A stretch of 51,252 nucleotides of DNA, taken from assembly GCA_902591045.1 (NCBI GenBank), contig CACIZC010000008.1, positions 1-51,252 of the forward strand, written 5' to 3'. Numbering within the stretch: position 1 is the stretch's first letter; each line of letters begins with the position of its first letter. The translations under genes were made by a program, and so were the position numbers. Positions 35,654-44,441 of this stretch are shown piece after piece. The DNA is from an uncultured Pelagibacteraceae bacterium (GTDB lineage: Bacteria > Pseudomonadota > Alphaproteobacteria > Pelagibacterales > Pelagibacteraceae). The notes below the pieces were generated by a model. It did no database searches, was not told the origin of the DNA, and worked only from the letters and a program-made list of their open reading frames with translations.

Positions 35654-37099
35654 ATGACTTCAAATAAAACTGTTTTTTTTATTGTTGGTATCTTGTTGGT
35701 AATTCTAGGTATCTTTATGACGATACCTTATGCGGTTCAATTAACTTATGGTGAGAATAGTAATAGTTTTTTTTCTTCTTCAATCATAACAATATTTATA
35801 GGATTGCTAACAATTCTTTCAAGTTTGAAAAAGGATAATCAATTAAATCTGCAGCAGGCTTTTCTTTTTTCAACTCTAGCATGGGTTAGCATAGCTCTTT
35901 TTGGAAGTTTACCTTTTATGTTATCAAGTATGAAATTATCCTTTAGCGAAGCTTTTTTTGAGAGTATGTCGGGAATAACAACGACTGGTTCTACGGTAAT
36001 TTCTGATTTGGACAATGCTCCAAAAAGTATTTTACTTTGGAGATCTATAATGCAGTGGCTTGGGGGTATTGGTATAATCGTTATGGCCACAACAGTTATG
36101 CCATTATTAAAAGTTGGGGGGATGCAATTATTTAAAACTGACTCTTCTGGAACGGAAAAAATATTACCCAAAACAATTGAGGTTGCAGCTACAATTATTT
36201 CAATTTATGTCACGCTTACATTTGCGTGTAGTTTTTTCTACTGGATTCAAGGGATGAATATTTTTGATAGCATAGCTCATTCTATGACTACACTAGCGAC
36301 CGGGGGATTTTCCACTCATAACGAATCTATTGGTTACTTTAAAAGTCCAGGAATTGAATTTACTGCTACAATATTTATTATTTTAGGAAGTATACCATTC
36401 ATAGCCTATCTTAAATTTATTAAAGGTAATAAAAAAATATTTTTTCAGGACATACAGATAAAAGGTTTTGTTTACTTATTAGTGTTTTCTATTTTAATAA
36501 TGTTTTTGTATCTATTAATAGGCAACAAGGAGTATGCTATCGTCGACAATTTAAGAATTTCTTCCTTCAATGTAGTATCCATCTTATCGGGTACCGGTTA
36601 CGTAACAGATGATTTCGGACTTTGGGGAAAATTTCCTTTAATTTTTTTTCTTTTTTTAATGTTTGTTGGTGGATGTGCTGGATCTACCACATGTGGAATT
36701 AAAATTTTTAGACTTCAAGTGCTTTTTCTTTTTATAACAAGTCAAATTAAGAAATTAATTTATCCCAATAGTGTTTATATACTTAGTTATAATAAACAAA
36801 GAATTCAAGACAGCTTTGTTAATTCAGTTGTGGTTTTCATATTCTCTTACCTGTTTTTATTTTTAATTATAGCCATGTTGTTATCAATAACTGGTCTTGA
36901 TTTCTTGTCAGCTATTTCTGGCTCGGCAACTTCAATATCAAACGTTGGTCCTGGTCTTGGTGAGATGATAGGGCCTAATGGTAATTTTAGTGAAGTCTCA
37001 AACGTCTCAAAATGGATATTATCTTTTGCCATGTTGTTAGGAAGATTAGAGATATTTGCTGTATTGGTTCTTTTTTTACCCTCTTTCTGGAGATCGTAA
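35654..37099 (+). CDS. trkH: TrkH-type potassium uptake channel
   Basis: Membrane subunit for K+ uptake: about 481 aa with the four M1-P-M2 repeats and loops SGITTTGSTVI, TLATGGFSTHN, LSGTGYVTDDF and TSISNVGPGLG, each carrying a glycine filter. I start at ATG 35654 (MTSNKTVFFIV); a TTG at 35627 would add nine residues and would also be possible. No trkA partner is in view. Confidence 0.92.
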   Translation: MTSNKTVFFIVGILLVILGIFMTIPYAVQLTYGENSNSFFSSSIITIFIGLLTILSSLKKDNQLNLQQAFLFSTLAWVSIALFGSLPFMLSSMKLSFSEAFFESMSGITTTGSTVISDLDNAPKSILLWRSIMQWLGGIGIIVMATTVMPLLKVGGMQLFKTDSSGTEKILPKTIEVAATIISIYVTLTFACSFFYWIQGMNIFDSIAHSMTTLATGGFSTHNESIGYFKSPGIEFTATIFIILGSIPFIAYLKFIKGNKKIFFQDIQIKGFVYLLVFSILIMFLYLLIGNKEYAIVDNLRISSFNVVSILSGTGYVTDDFGLWGKFPLIFFLFLMFVGGCAGSTTCGIKIFRLQVLFLFITSQIKKLIYPNSVYILSYNKQRIQDSFVNSVVVFIFSYLFLFLIIAMLLSITGLDFLSAISGSATSISNVGPGLGEMIGPNGNFSEVSNVSKWILSFAMLLGRLEIFAVLVLFLPSFWRS

Positions 37100-37123
37100 T
37101 TTAATTTATAGTCTTTATTAATT

Positions 37124-38500
37124 ATGGAAATCTATCAAAAAGAAAGTTTTAAAGAATCTTTCAAAATTTACTTTGACGTAAGAATGCTTCGAATATTGTT
37201 GCTTGGAATCATAAGTGGATTTCCATGGGTTCTTATTGGAAGTAGTTTAAGTCTTTGGCTAAAAGAAGAAGGTCTGAGTCGAAGCACAATAGGTTGGGCT
37301 GGATTAATATTTGCAGTTTATGCTTTCAATTATTTATGGGCTCCACTAATTGATAGGATTCGTATTCCTTGGCTGACTAATAAAGTTGGGCATCGTCGTG
37401 GCTGGATCATAATCATGCAGCTCGTTATTTTATTAAGTTTGATCTGTTGGAATCTAGTAGATCCCACAGCTAATCTTGCATTAGTAATTACGGTTGGTTT
37501 AATTATTGCAATTGCTTCAGCGACTCAGGATATCACTGTAGACGCTTTAAGAATTGAGCAAATTGGAAAAGATGAAGGAAAATCAATGCAGGCTGGGGCT
37601 GCTATGGCTGTCGTTGGTTGGTGGACTGGATATAAACTTGGTGGAGTAATTGCGTTAAATACTGCAGAGTATTTTGAAAATGCAGGATTCGAAAATTACT
37701 GGCAGCTTACTTTTTTAATTCTTGGAATAGTTATTATTGCTTGCAACATTGCCTTGATGTTTGTCCATGAAGAACAGCCTATGCAAAGACAAGAAGCACA
37801 AAGAAAAACTGACGAAATGATTCAAAGCAAACTGGGAGCTTCTAATTTTGCTACAAAATCAGCTGCATGGATTAGTGGAACAGTTGCTGGTCCTATAATA
37901 AGTTTTTTCAAAAAAAATGGATTCAAAATTGCTTTAGGAATTTTAGGATTTGTATTTCTTTTTAAAATTGGAGAAGCTTTTCTTGGACGAATGTCCATAG
38001 TATTTTATAAAGAAATAGGTTTCTCAAAAGGAGATATAGCAATTTATTCTAAAGGTTTAGGTTGGATCACCACAGTTGTTTTCACCCTTTTAGGTGGACT
38101 GTTTGCTATCCGATCAGGTGTAATTAAAGCAATGTTTGTTTCGGGAATATTGATGGCATCAACAAATCTTTTGTTTTCTTTGCTTGCTTGGTCAGGGAAA
38201 TCTGAATGGCTTTTTGCTATAGCGGTAATTTTTGATGATATGGCTGCTGCATTTGCCACTGTTGCTTTTGTTGCTTTTATTTCAATGCTAGTAGATAGAA
38301 CCTATACCGCAACTCAGTACGCACTTCTTGCTTCTATTGGAACAGCAGGGAGAACTACCCTCGCAGCTTCCTCTGGTGCAATGGTCGATTGGTTGAATGG
38401 TGATTGGGGTATATTCTTTGTAATTACAGCAGTCATGGTAATACCTTCGTTGATTGTTCTCTATATAATAAAAAATGATATTCGGTTAAGTGAAAAATAG
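37124..38500 (+). CDS. ampG: AmpG-family muropeptide permease (MFS)
   Basis: A 458 aa MFS transporter close to AmpG, the inner-membrane importer of anhydromuropeptides. Blocks: LLGIISGFPWVLIGSSLSLW, FAVYAFNYLWAPLIDRI, HRRGWIIIMQ, SATQDITVDALRIEQI and AFVAFISMLVDRTYTATQYALLASI. It overlaps the NlpC/P60 gene by 11 bp, consistent with cell-wall recycling. Confidence 0.9.
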   Translation: MEIYQKESFKESFKIYFDVRMLRILLLGIISGFPWVLIGSSLSLWLKEEGLSRSTIGWAGLIFAVYAFNYLWAPLIDRIRIPWLTNKVGHRRGWIIIMQLVILLSLICWNLVDPTANLALVITVGLIIAIASATQDITVDALRIEQIGKDEGKSMQAGAAMAVVGWWTGYKLGGVIALNTAEYFENAGFENYWQLTFLILGIVIIACNIALMFVHEEQPMQRQEAQRKTDEMIQSKLGASNFATKSAAWISGTVAGPIISFFKKNGFKIALGILGFVFLFKIGEAFLGRMSIVFYKEIGFSKGDIAIYSKGLGWITTVVFTLLGGLFAIRSGVIKAMFVSGILMASTNLLFSLLAWSGKSEWLFAIAVIFDDMAAAFATVAFVAFISMLVDRTYTATQYALLASIGTAGRTTLAASSGAMVDWLNGDWGIFFVITAVMVIPSLIVLYIIKNDIRLSEK

Positions 38501-39233
38501 TTTTAAAAACAATTTTCCTGTTATTAATCTCTATAAAAAAAAGAGTTTAAAATCTAAAATAGATACTCAATTGCTTTATGGTGATAATTTTAAAGTAATT
38601 AAAAAAAATAGTGGTTGGAAGAAAATTAAAATAACAAAAGATGGTTATATTGGATATATTAAAAATAAGAAATTTTCAAAACCTATTAAGCCAAATTTTA
38701 AAGTTTCTGTTTTAAAAGCAAGTTTATTTAGTAAACCTAGTTTAAAAAAAAAATTAAAACAATTTCTTCCATACGAATCTAGAGTAAGAATAATTAAAAA
38801 AAATGGGAAATTTGGTAAATTTGAAAAGTACTGGATAAAAATTTCTGATCTAAAAAAAATTAATTTTAAATATAAAGATATTTTCAAAGACATAAAACTG
38901 TTCAAAAATACAAGATATCTATGGGGCGGAAAAAGCTATAAAGGCATTGACTGCTCCGCATTAGTACAAATTTTTTTTAATCATAATAATAAATATTGCC
39001 CAAGGGATTCTAAAGATCAGGAAAAGTATTTTAATAAAAAAGTAAAACTAAAAAATATAAGAAAAAATGATATGATTTTTTGGAAAGGTCATGTGGCCGT
39101 AGCTTTATCTGGAAATAAATTGATTCATGCTTATGGCCCAGTAAAAAAAGTGGTTATAATGAATACTAAAAAAACAATAGAAAGAATTTATAAAACTGCT
39201 AACTTAAAAGTAACAAGTATTAGGAGGTTTTAA
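38490..39233 (+). CDS. NlpC/P60 cell-wall peptidase with SH3-like domains
   Basis: A 247 aa protein: N-terminal SH3-like domain(s) (about 1-115) rich in Lys, then an NlpC/P60 papain-like domain with YLWGGKSYKGIDCSALVQ holding the catalytic Cys, GHVAVALSGNKLIHAYG holding the His. Such enzymes cut gamma-D-Glu-dipeptide bonds in peptidoglycan stems. It lacks an obvious signal peptide. The start is GTG at 38490, inside the ampG end. It and AmpG look like a muropeptide-handling pair. Confidence 0.88.
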   Translation: MKNSFKNNFPVINLYKKKSLKSKIDTQLLYGDNFKVIKKNSGWKKIKITKDGYIGYIKNKKFSKPIKPNFKVSVLKASLFSKPSLKKKLKQFLPYESRVRIIKKNGKFGKFEKYWIKISDLKKINFKYKDIFKDIKLFKNTRYLWGGKSYKGIDCSALVQIFFNHNNKYCPRDSKDQEKYFNKKVKLKNIRKNDMIFWKGHVAVALSGNKLIHAYGPVKKVVIMNTKKTIERIYKTANLKVTSIRRF

Positions 39234-39234
39234 A

Positions 39235-39303
39235 ATGCATTGGATATTACTCGGAATAGCAATAGGTCTGATATTTTATCTGGGAGATAAATACCTATTT
39301 TAA
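39235..39303 (+). CDS. 22-aa transmembrane micropeptide with a strong Shine-Dalgarno site
   Basis: An ATG at 39235 opens a 22 aa frame (MHWILLGIAIGLIFYLG then DKYLF) that is a single TM helix with a charged tail. The perfect AGGAGG at 39222-39227 lies 7 nt before the ATG, inside the NlpC gene end. Genes in this window seldom have such sites, so the site argues for translation. No family recognised; the size recalls membrane-active micropeptides and type I toxins, but this is speculative. Confidence 0.6.
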   Translation: MHWILLGIAIGLIFYLGDKYLF

Positions 39304-39324
39304 TTCTGAACTTGTTATAAATCT

Positions 39325-39384
39325 TTATTTATTTGCTATCCAGTAGATAACAGCAACAACTGCTAAAATTTCCCAACCGCTCAT
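39325..39384 (-). CDS. 19-aa transmembrane micropeptide
   Basis: The minus-strand frame MSGWEILAVVAVIYWIANK is a single short TM helix. AAAGGAG lies 5 nt before its ATG. It follows the 78 aa gene by 31 nt on the same strand and converges with the 22 aa ORF 21 bp away. Tiny size makes it tentative, but the strong ribosome site and hydrophobic design match its neighbours. Confidence 0.55.
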   Translation of the reverse strand: MSGWEILAVVAVIYWIANK

Positions 39385-39415
39385 TTGTTCTCCTTTCTAT
39401 TAATTTAGACAATAG

Positions 39416-39652
39416 CTATTTTAATAATTTTCTGTATGCAAATATTACAGCAAACACAATTATTAATGCTGCGATACCTTGGCTTCCTAAATTATTTAGT
39501 AGTCCGACTAAATTTTTAGTAACTTGAGAGCCAAAAAAAGCAACATTGGGTCCGAATATTACTTCTGCAATAACTGATACAGCCAGTAAAAGAACGCCAA
39601 CTTCTATAAAACTATTTAAATAGTACTTAACCTTTGATATCCAATTTTTCAT
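39416..39652 (-). CDS. Small membrane protein, paralogue of the 71-aa neighbour
   Basis: 78 aa with two hydrophobic stretches (VGVLLLAVSVIAEVIF and IAALIIVFAVIFAY) around a Gly/Asn-rich middle (GPNVAFFG ... NLVGLLNNLGSQG). It shares the framework G-x-NV-x-F-x-G...N-x-VGL-x3-LG-x2-GI with the 71 aa protein upstream, so they appear to be tandem duplicates. Its ATG follows AAGGA with 8 nt spacing. No known family recognised; holin-like, bacteriocin-like or envelope-stabilising roles are all possible. Confidence 0.7.
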   Translation of the reverse strand: MKNWISKVKYYLNSFIEVGVLLLAVSVIAEVIFGPNVAFFGSQVTKNLVGLLNNLGSQGIAALIIVFAVIFAYRKLLK

Positions 39653-39672
39653 AATTTCATCCTTCCGTTTTA

Positions 39673-39756
39673 TTACCCCAACCTAGCTTTTATAATCAAT
39701 ATAAAGGGGAAAGACCGGGGTAACATTGCAGCTAACTCCTGGAGGTTTTAAGCTGC
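39673..39756. repeat. Two nested/adjacent inverted repeats between the paralogous small genes
   Basis: TTACCCC (39673-39679) faces GGGGTAA (39717-39723), a 7 bp inverted repeat with a 37 nt spacer. Beside it, GCAGCT (39728-39733) faces AGCTGC (39751-39756) with CTC/GAG able to pair inside, a likely hairpin. The second starts 12 nt past the 71 aa gene stop. No U-run follows on the minus strand, so it is not a standard terminator. On the plus strand it includes GGAGGTTTTAA, the same 11-mer as before the 22 aa ORF. Confidence 0.5.
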
Positions 39757-39768
39757 TTATTGTTTTAT

Positions 39769-39984
39769 CTACTTGTAAAATCCTAGGATGATTATAGCGG
39801 CTACTAAGCCAACTATGCCTGCATCACCTAAAGACTGTACCAGTCCAACTATATTATCTGCTATACCGCCAACGAATGGAACGTTTCCACCAAGTAGCGA
39901 AACAACGATTCCTAACCCAAGTAGTGATATAACTACTTTAGTCAAAGAAGATATAGTTGATGATAGTCCTGCTAACATTTTCAT
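39769..39984 (-). CDS. Small glycine-rich membrane protein (71 aa)
   Basis: The translation MKMLAGLSSTISSLTKVV leads into two hydrophobic segments (VISLLGLGIVVSLLG and GIVGLVAAIIILGFY) joined by GGNVPFVGGIADNIVGLVQSLGDA. I start at ATG 39984, because GAGG lies 9 nt before it; the frame to 40053 adds 23 polar residues without support and runs over a hairpin. It is paralogous to the 78 aa protein. No family recognised. Confidence 0.7.
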   Translation of the reverse strand: MKMLAGLSSTISSLTKVVISLLGLGIVVSLLGGNVPFVGGIADNIVGLVQSLGDAGIVGLVAAIIILGFYK

Positions 39985-39994
39985 AACTTCCCTC

Positions 39995-40032
39995 TTTTTT
40001 GTTAAACAAAAAACAAAACGAACTGATTCGTT
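39995..40032 (-). promoter_or_regulatory. Attenuator-like pair of hairpins before the 71-aa gene
   Basis: Reading the minus strand, AACGAA-TCAG-TTCGTT (40032-40017) is a 6 bp hairpin followed by TTGTTTTTTG, terminator-like. The same T-tract can pair with AACAAAAAA (40003-39995) just before the GAGGG ribosome site, giving a mutually exclusive stem. Such a layout could switch transcription or translation. Function is inferred; AT bias could also create the second pairing. Confidence 0.45.
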
Positions 40033-40049
40033 CTGTAGCTTATATTTTA

Positions 40050-40098
40050 TCACTAATTGAATCTGTGCTCTATTAAATTGACTATACTCTATTAGTGA
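40050..40098. repeat. Inverted repeat with internal direct repeats upstream of the micro-ORF operon
   Basis: TCACTAAT (40050-40057) and ATTAGTGA (40091-40098) are a perfect 8 bp inverted repeat 33 nt apart. Between and overlapping them, CTCTATTA occurs twice (40068-40075 and 40087-40094), 19 bp apart start to start, about two helical turns. It sits about 65-115 bp before the 71 aa ORF, where a promoter and operator would be expected. Confidence 0.4.
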
Positions 40099-40144
40099 GT
40101 CCTACCAATGATTTTTTGCCCCGAAATGGGTATAAGTACAATCT

Positions 40145-40231
40145 GGCGGAGAGAGTGGGATTCGAACCCACGATACCCGAAGGTATACACACTTTCCAAG
40201 CGTGCGCTTTAAACCGCTCAGCCATCTCTCC
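40145..40231 (-). tRNA. tRNA-Ser (GGA)
   Basis: A class II tRNA of 87 nt with CCA: acceptor GGAGAGA/TCTCTCC, D-arm GGCTGAGCGGTTTAAAGC, anticodon stem CACGC/GTGTG with loop TTGGAAA (anticodon GGA), long variable arm ATACCTTCGGGTAT, T-loop TTCGAAT in GTGGG/CCCAC, and discriminator G. All features are standard for tRNA-Ser. It starts right next to the lepA stop. Confidence 0.97.
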
Positions 40232-42039
40232 TTAAGTCTCTTTGTTAATTTTTAAAACTCCTATAAAAGCTTCCTGTGGTATCTCAACTCTTCCAAATTG
40301 TTTAGCTCGAGCTTTTCCTTTTTTCTGCTTTTCTAATAACTTTCTTTTACGATCTCGTGCACCTCCACCATGAATTTTTGTTAAAACATCCTTTTTAAAA
40401 CCTTTTATGCTTTCCCTTGCAATAATTTTTCCACCGATAGCTGCTTGTATGGGAATCATAAAATTATGTCTTGGGATTAAATCTTTTAATTTTTCACAAA
40501 CTAATCTTCCTTGATTTTGTGCAAATTCTTTATGAATGATCATTGACAAAGCATCCACTGGTTCATTGTTAACTAAAATACCAAGTTTAACTAGATTGCC
40601 CTCTTTATAACCAGTAATCTCATAATCAAAACTGGCATACCCGCTCGTAATGGATTTCAGCCTATCATAAAATCAAAAACAACTTCGTTAAGAGGAAGTT
40701 CATAAACTAGAACGGCTCTGTTTCCTGAATAAGATAAATCTTTTTGAATACCTCTTTTATCTTGGCATATTTTAATAATTGATCCTAAATATTCATCAGG
40801 TGTAATAATCGTTGCTTTAATCCACGGTTCCTCTATAAATTTAATTTGTGAAGGATCGGGCATTGTAGTTGGATTTTGAAGATCTTCTGTATCACCATTA
40901 ATTTTGTTAAGTTTATAAACAACTCCCGGAGTTGTAGTTATTAAATTAATATCAAATTCCCTTTCAAGTCTTTGGGTTATAATCTCTAAATGGAGTAAAC
41001 CCAAAAATCCACATCTAAACCCTAGACCCAGAGCGCTTGAAGATTCGGGCTCAAAAGAGAAACTTGAATCATTTAATTTTAGTTTTGCCAAACCATCTTT
41101 AAGTTTTTGATATTCTGAACTATCAACTGGAAATAGTCCGCAAAATACAACTGGCTTACTGGGTTTAAATCCTGACAAAGGCTTTTCTAAGGGATCGGTT
41201 GGATCACATATTGTATCTCCAACTTTGGTTTCTGATAAACTTTTAATTCCTGTAATTATAAATCCAATTTCGCCTGCATTTAATTCTTCAACATCTTTTG
41301 CCTTAGGTGTAAAAATACCAACTTTTTCTATTTGATAGTCCTGATTAGTCGACATTAGTTTTACTTTCATTCCTTTTTTAATCTTTCCATCAAGAATTCT
41401 AACGAGAATGACAACGCCCAAGTAACTATCATACCAACTATCAACTAATAAAGATTTTAGTTTAGATGATTGGTCTCCCTTAGGTGAAGGAAGATCTTTT
41501 ACGATTGATTCTAGAATTTCCTCAATGCCTTCTCCTGTTTTTCCTGAACAAGAGATAGCTTTTGAAGTATCTATACCAATTACATCTTCTATTTGTTTTT
41601 TTACTTTTTCTGTATCAGAAGCAGGAAGGTCAATCTTGTTTAAAACTGGAATAATATGGTGATTTGAATCAAGAGCCTGATATACATTTGCTAGAGTTTG
41701 AGCTTCGACACCTTGAGAACTATCAACAATTAATACAGATCCTTCGCAAGCAAGTAGAGAACGGCTCACCTCATAACTAAAATCTACATGACCGGGAGTA
41801 TCAATAATATTTAATATATATTTATTTCCATCTTTTGATTTGTAATTTAGCTTTACTGTCTGCGCTTTAATAGTAATCCCTCTTTCCCTTTCTATGTCCA
41901 TCGAATCCAAAACTTGTTCTTTCATCTCTCTTGCTGAAAGACCTCCGCAAATTTGGATCATTCTGTCAGCGATTGTGGACTTTCCATGGTCAATATGTGC
42001 GATAATCGCAAAATTTCTTACTCTATTGATATCTGACAT
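40232..42039 (-). pseudogene. lepA: LepA (EF4) with an apparent one-base frameshift
   Basis: LepA is a ribosome-associated GTPase. The N-terminal part (42039-40657) has [37 protein letters not shown] and GYRG-type elongation domains to VVFDFMIG, where it stops at TGA. Its C-terminus ([16 protein letters not shown]... to 40232) continues in another frame; the missing junction reads [20 protein letters not shown] after one T is added to the four-T run (40669-40672, written AAAA on the plus strand). Restored length is about 602 aa, the family norm. Either a real disruption or, quite likely, a homopolymer sequencing error. Its ATG overlaps the pheT stop (TAATG). Confidence 0.9.
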
Positions 42040-44441
42040 TAGGATCTTATTGTTCCGCCAGTCTTGGCTTTAACAATATTTATTATTTTTTGGCTTACTT
42101 CATGTATATCTTTTTCCGAAAGTGTTTTATCCATTGATTGAATTGTTACATTAATAGCGATAGATTTCTTTCCTTCTGGCATATTTCCACCCTCAAAAAC
42201 ATCAAATATTAAAACTTTTTTAATTAAATCTTTATCAACTTCGTTGATTAGTTTTTCTACCTCGCCAGCTTTATAGCTTTTATCGATTACAAAAGCAAAA
42301 TCTCTTTCAGATTTTTGGAACTCAGATACGGAATAATTCTTTTTGGCAAGCCTATGTTTCTTTTTAGGCTCTGGAATATTTTTTAGAAAAATTTCAAACC
42401 CACAAACATTTTGCTCTTTTAAGTCTACGTTAGAAACTATAGCAGGATGTATTTCGCCAAAAAAAGCTAATTGGGGACCATTTGCCGATTTTAGATTTAT
42501 AGAACCAGATCTTCCTGGATTATAATAATCCTGAGTTTTGTTACTAATATGTAAATCATCTTCTTCGATACCAAGCTCTGTTAATGTTTTAACTGAATCT
42601 GCTTTAACATCAAAAACATCTATGTTTCTTGCTTGGGAATCCCAACTTTTTCTATTTGCAACACCAGACTTTAATCCGCCTAGAATAATTTGTTGTTCAC
42701 CTGGTTTGTTTCCAAAAAAAGTTGGTCCAATTTCAAATAATGAAAGATCGGGATAACCCCTGTCTTGGTTTTTTTTTAAATAAATAATTAAGTTTGAAAA
42801 TATTGACCTTCTTAATACATTCAGATCGCTTGAGATAGGATTTGCAATTTCTATTGCTTTTTTTCCTTGTGAAAAATGCTTGTCAATACGGGAGTCAGTA
42901 AATGACCAAGTCACTGCTTCTAGATAACCTTTGGTTGCCGTAGCTCTTTGGGATAAATGAAATAATTTCTGTTTAAAACTGAGAGTTTCTTTAGACCTAG
43001 TTCTTTCTGGATGAACCAGTGAAATTTTATCAAAACCTTTTATTCTTATAAGTTCTTCTATGAGATCTATGTCTTCCTTAATATCAGGTCTCCAGCTGGG
43101 TGGTAAAACCTTAATCTTTTTACCAATAATTTTTAATGAACATCCAAGTGAAATTAAAATCTTTTTAATTTCTGCAATTGTCATTGAAAAACCGATAACC
43201 TTTAAAAATTTTTCCGGTTCCAAATTAATCGTTGGCCTTTTATCCTGTATTTTTCCTACAATTGAAAGTTTGCTGGCCTCGCCACCACACATGTCCAATA
43301 TCATGCACATTCCAAGTTCTAGTCCTAATTTTACAGAATCTGGATCGATACCTCTTTCAAATCTATATTTTGCATCTGTATCAATACTTAAGATCTTAGA
43401 GGTTTTTCTAATTGATGAAGGAAAAAAGTATGCAGACTCCAATAAAACATTTTTAGTAGAAAGCTCTGTGGCAGACCTGTTTCCTCCGATAATTCCTCCA
43501 AGACCTAGGACTCCTGATTTATCACTTACTGAACACATATTGTTTTGAAGTTTATATGTCTTGTTGTCTAATGCTTCAAAGGACTCACCTATTTTTGAAT
43601 TTCTAACAATAATTTCCTGATCAATTTTATCCGCATCATAAGCATGTAGAGGTCTGTTCAAATCATACATTACATAATTAGTAGCATCTACAATTGCTGA
43701 AATAGGTTTCAAGCCCAAAGATATAATTCTTTTTTTTAACCAATCTGGACTTTCTTTATTTTGAACATTTTTAATATATACGCTTCCAAAAATACCACAG
43801 CCTTGATTCTTTTCTTTTTTTATTGAAACTTTGATGGGATTTTTAAATTTTTGATTTATTTTGATTTGAGGTTGCTTTTTTAACTGTCCCAAACCAGAAG
43901 ATGATAAATCTCTGGCAATGCCTCGAACACCCAAACAATCAGGTCTATTTGGAGTAACCGATATATCAATAGATTTTTCTCCTTTGTTTTTAAAATAGTT
44001 TTTTCCAATATCCTTTTCTCTATTTTTTAACTCAATTATTCCATCGCTTTCATCTGAAATATTAAGTTCGCTTTCAGAGCAAAGCATGCCATGTGACTCT
44101 ACACCTCTAATCTTTGCTACTTTCAGTTTCATTTTTGTTTTTGGAATTACCGATCCTGGAGGAGCGTATATAGTAATTAATCCATTTCTTGCGTTAGCAG
44201 CTCCACATACAACTTTTATTGTTTTATTTTTCCCAAGACTAACATCACAAAGTTTTAGTTTGTCTGCGTTAGGATGTTTTTCTACTTTTAGAACTTTTAC
44301 AACTTTGAAGTCAGATAATTCACCCTGACTCCCTTTTATTCCTTCTACTTCAAGACCTATTCCTGTAAGTTTATCAATTATTTTTGATAAATTTGCGCTG
44401 GTACTTAGATGATTTTTTAACCAAGACAATGTTATTATCAT
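42039..44441 (-). CDS. pheT: Phenylalanyl-tRNA synthetase beta subunit
   Basis: The 800 aa beta chain of the (alpha-beta)2 PheRS. The N-terminus is a tRNA-binding OB domain ([20 protein letters not shown]), followed by the B3/B4 editing domain, a B5 domain and a C-terminal FDX-ACB domain ([24 protein letters not shown]). It overlaps pheS by 4 bp and lepA by one base. It would charge the tRNA-Phe at 7079, if that is functional. Confidence 0.97.
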   Translation of the reverse strand: MIITLSWLKNHLSTSANLSKIIDKLTGIGLEVEGIKGSQGELSDFKVVKVLKVEKHPNADKLKLCDVSLGKNKTIKVVCGAANARNGLITIYAPPGSVIPKTKMKLKVAKIRGVESHGMLCSESELNISDESDGIIELKNREKDIGKNYFKNKGEKSIDISVTPNRPDCLGVRGIARDLSSSGLGQLKKQPQIKINQKFKNPIKVSIKKEKNQGCGIFGSVYIKNVQNKESPDWLKKRIISLGLKPISAIVDATNYVMYDLNRPLHAYDADKIDQEIIVRNSKIGESFEALDNKTYKLQNNMCSVSDKSGVLGLGGIIGGNRSATELSTKNVLLESAYFFPSSIRKTSKILSIDTDAKYRFERGIDPDSVKLGLELGMCMILDMCGGEASKLSIVGKIQDKRPTINLEPEKFLKVIGFSMTIAEIKKILISLGCSLKIIGKKIKVLPPSWRPDIKEDIDLIEELIRIKGFDKISLVHPERTRSKETLSFKQKLFHLSQRATATKGYLEAVTWSFTDSRIDKHFSQGKKAIEIANPISSDLNVLRRSIFSNLIIYLKKNQDRGYPDLSLFEIGPTFFGNKPGEQQIILGGLKSGVANRKSWDSQARNIDVFDVKADSVKTLTELGIEEDDLHISNKTQDYYNPGRSGSINLKSANGPQLAFFGEIHPAIVSNVDLKEQNVCGFEIFLKNIPEPKKKHRLAKKNYSVSEFQKSERDFAFVIDKSYKAGEVEKLINEVDKDLIKKVLIFDVFEGGNMPEGKKSIAINVTIQSMDKTLSEKDIHEVSQKIINIVKAKTGGTIRS

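Noticed and set aside
39673-39756. Possible riboswitch (SAM-II/SAM-V-like) in the intergenic hairpins
   Set aside because: The pairing does not fit the core of either class as I remember it, and the following genes are unknown membrane peptides, not methionine or sulfur genes.
39985-40053. Longer start for the 71-aa membrane protein
   Set aside because: The 23 extra residues are polar, cross a hairpin and have no ribosome site, while GAGG precedes the ATG at 39984.
40232-42039. Two separate genes instead of a broken lepA
   Set aside because: Both parts match consecutive sections of LepA, and one added base restores a full-length frame through the junction.
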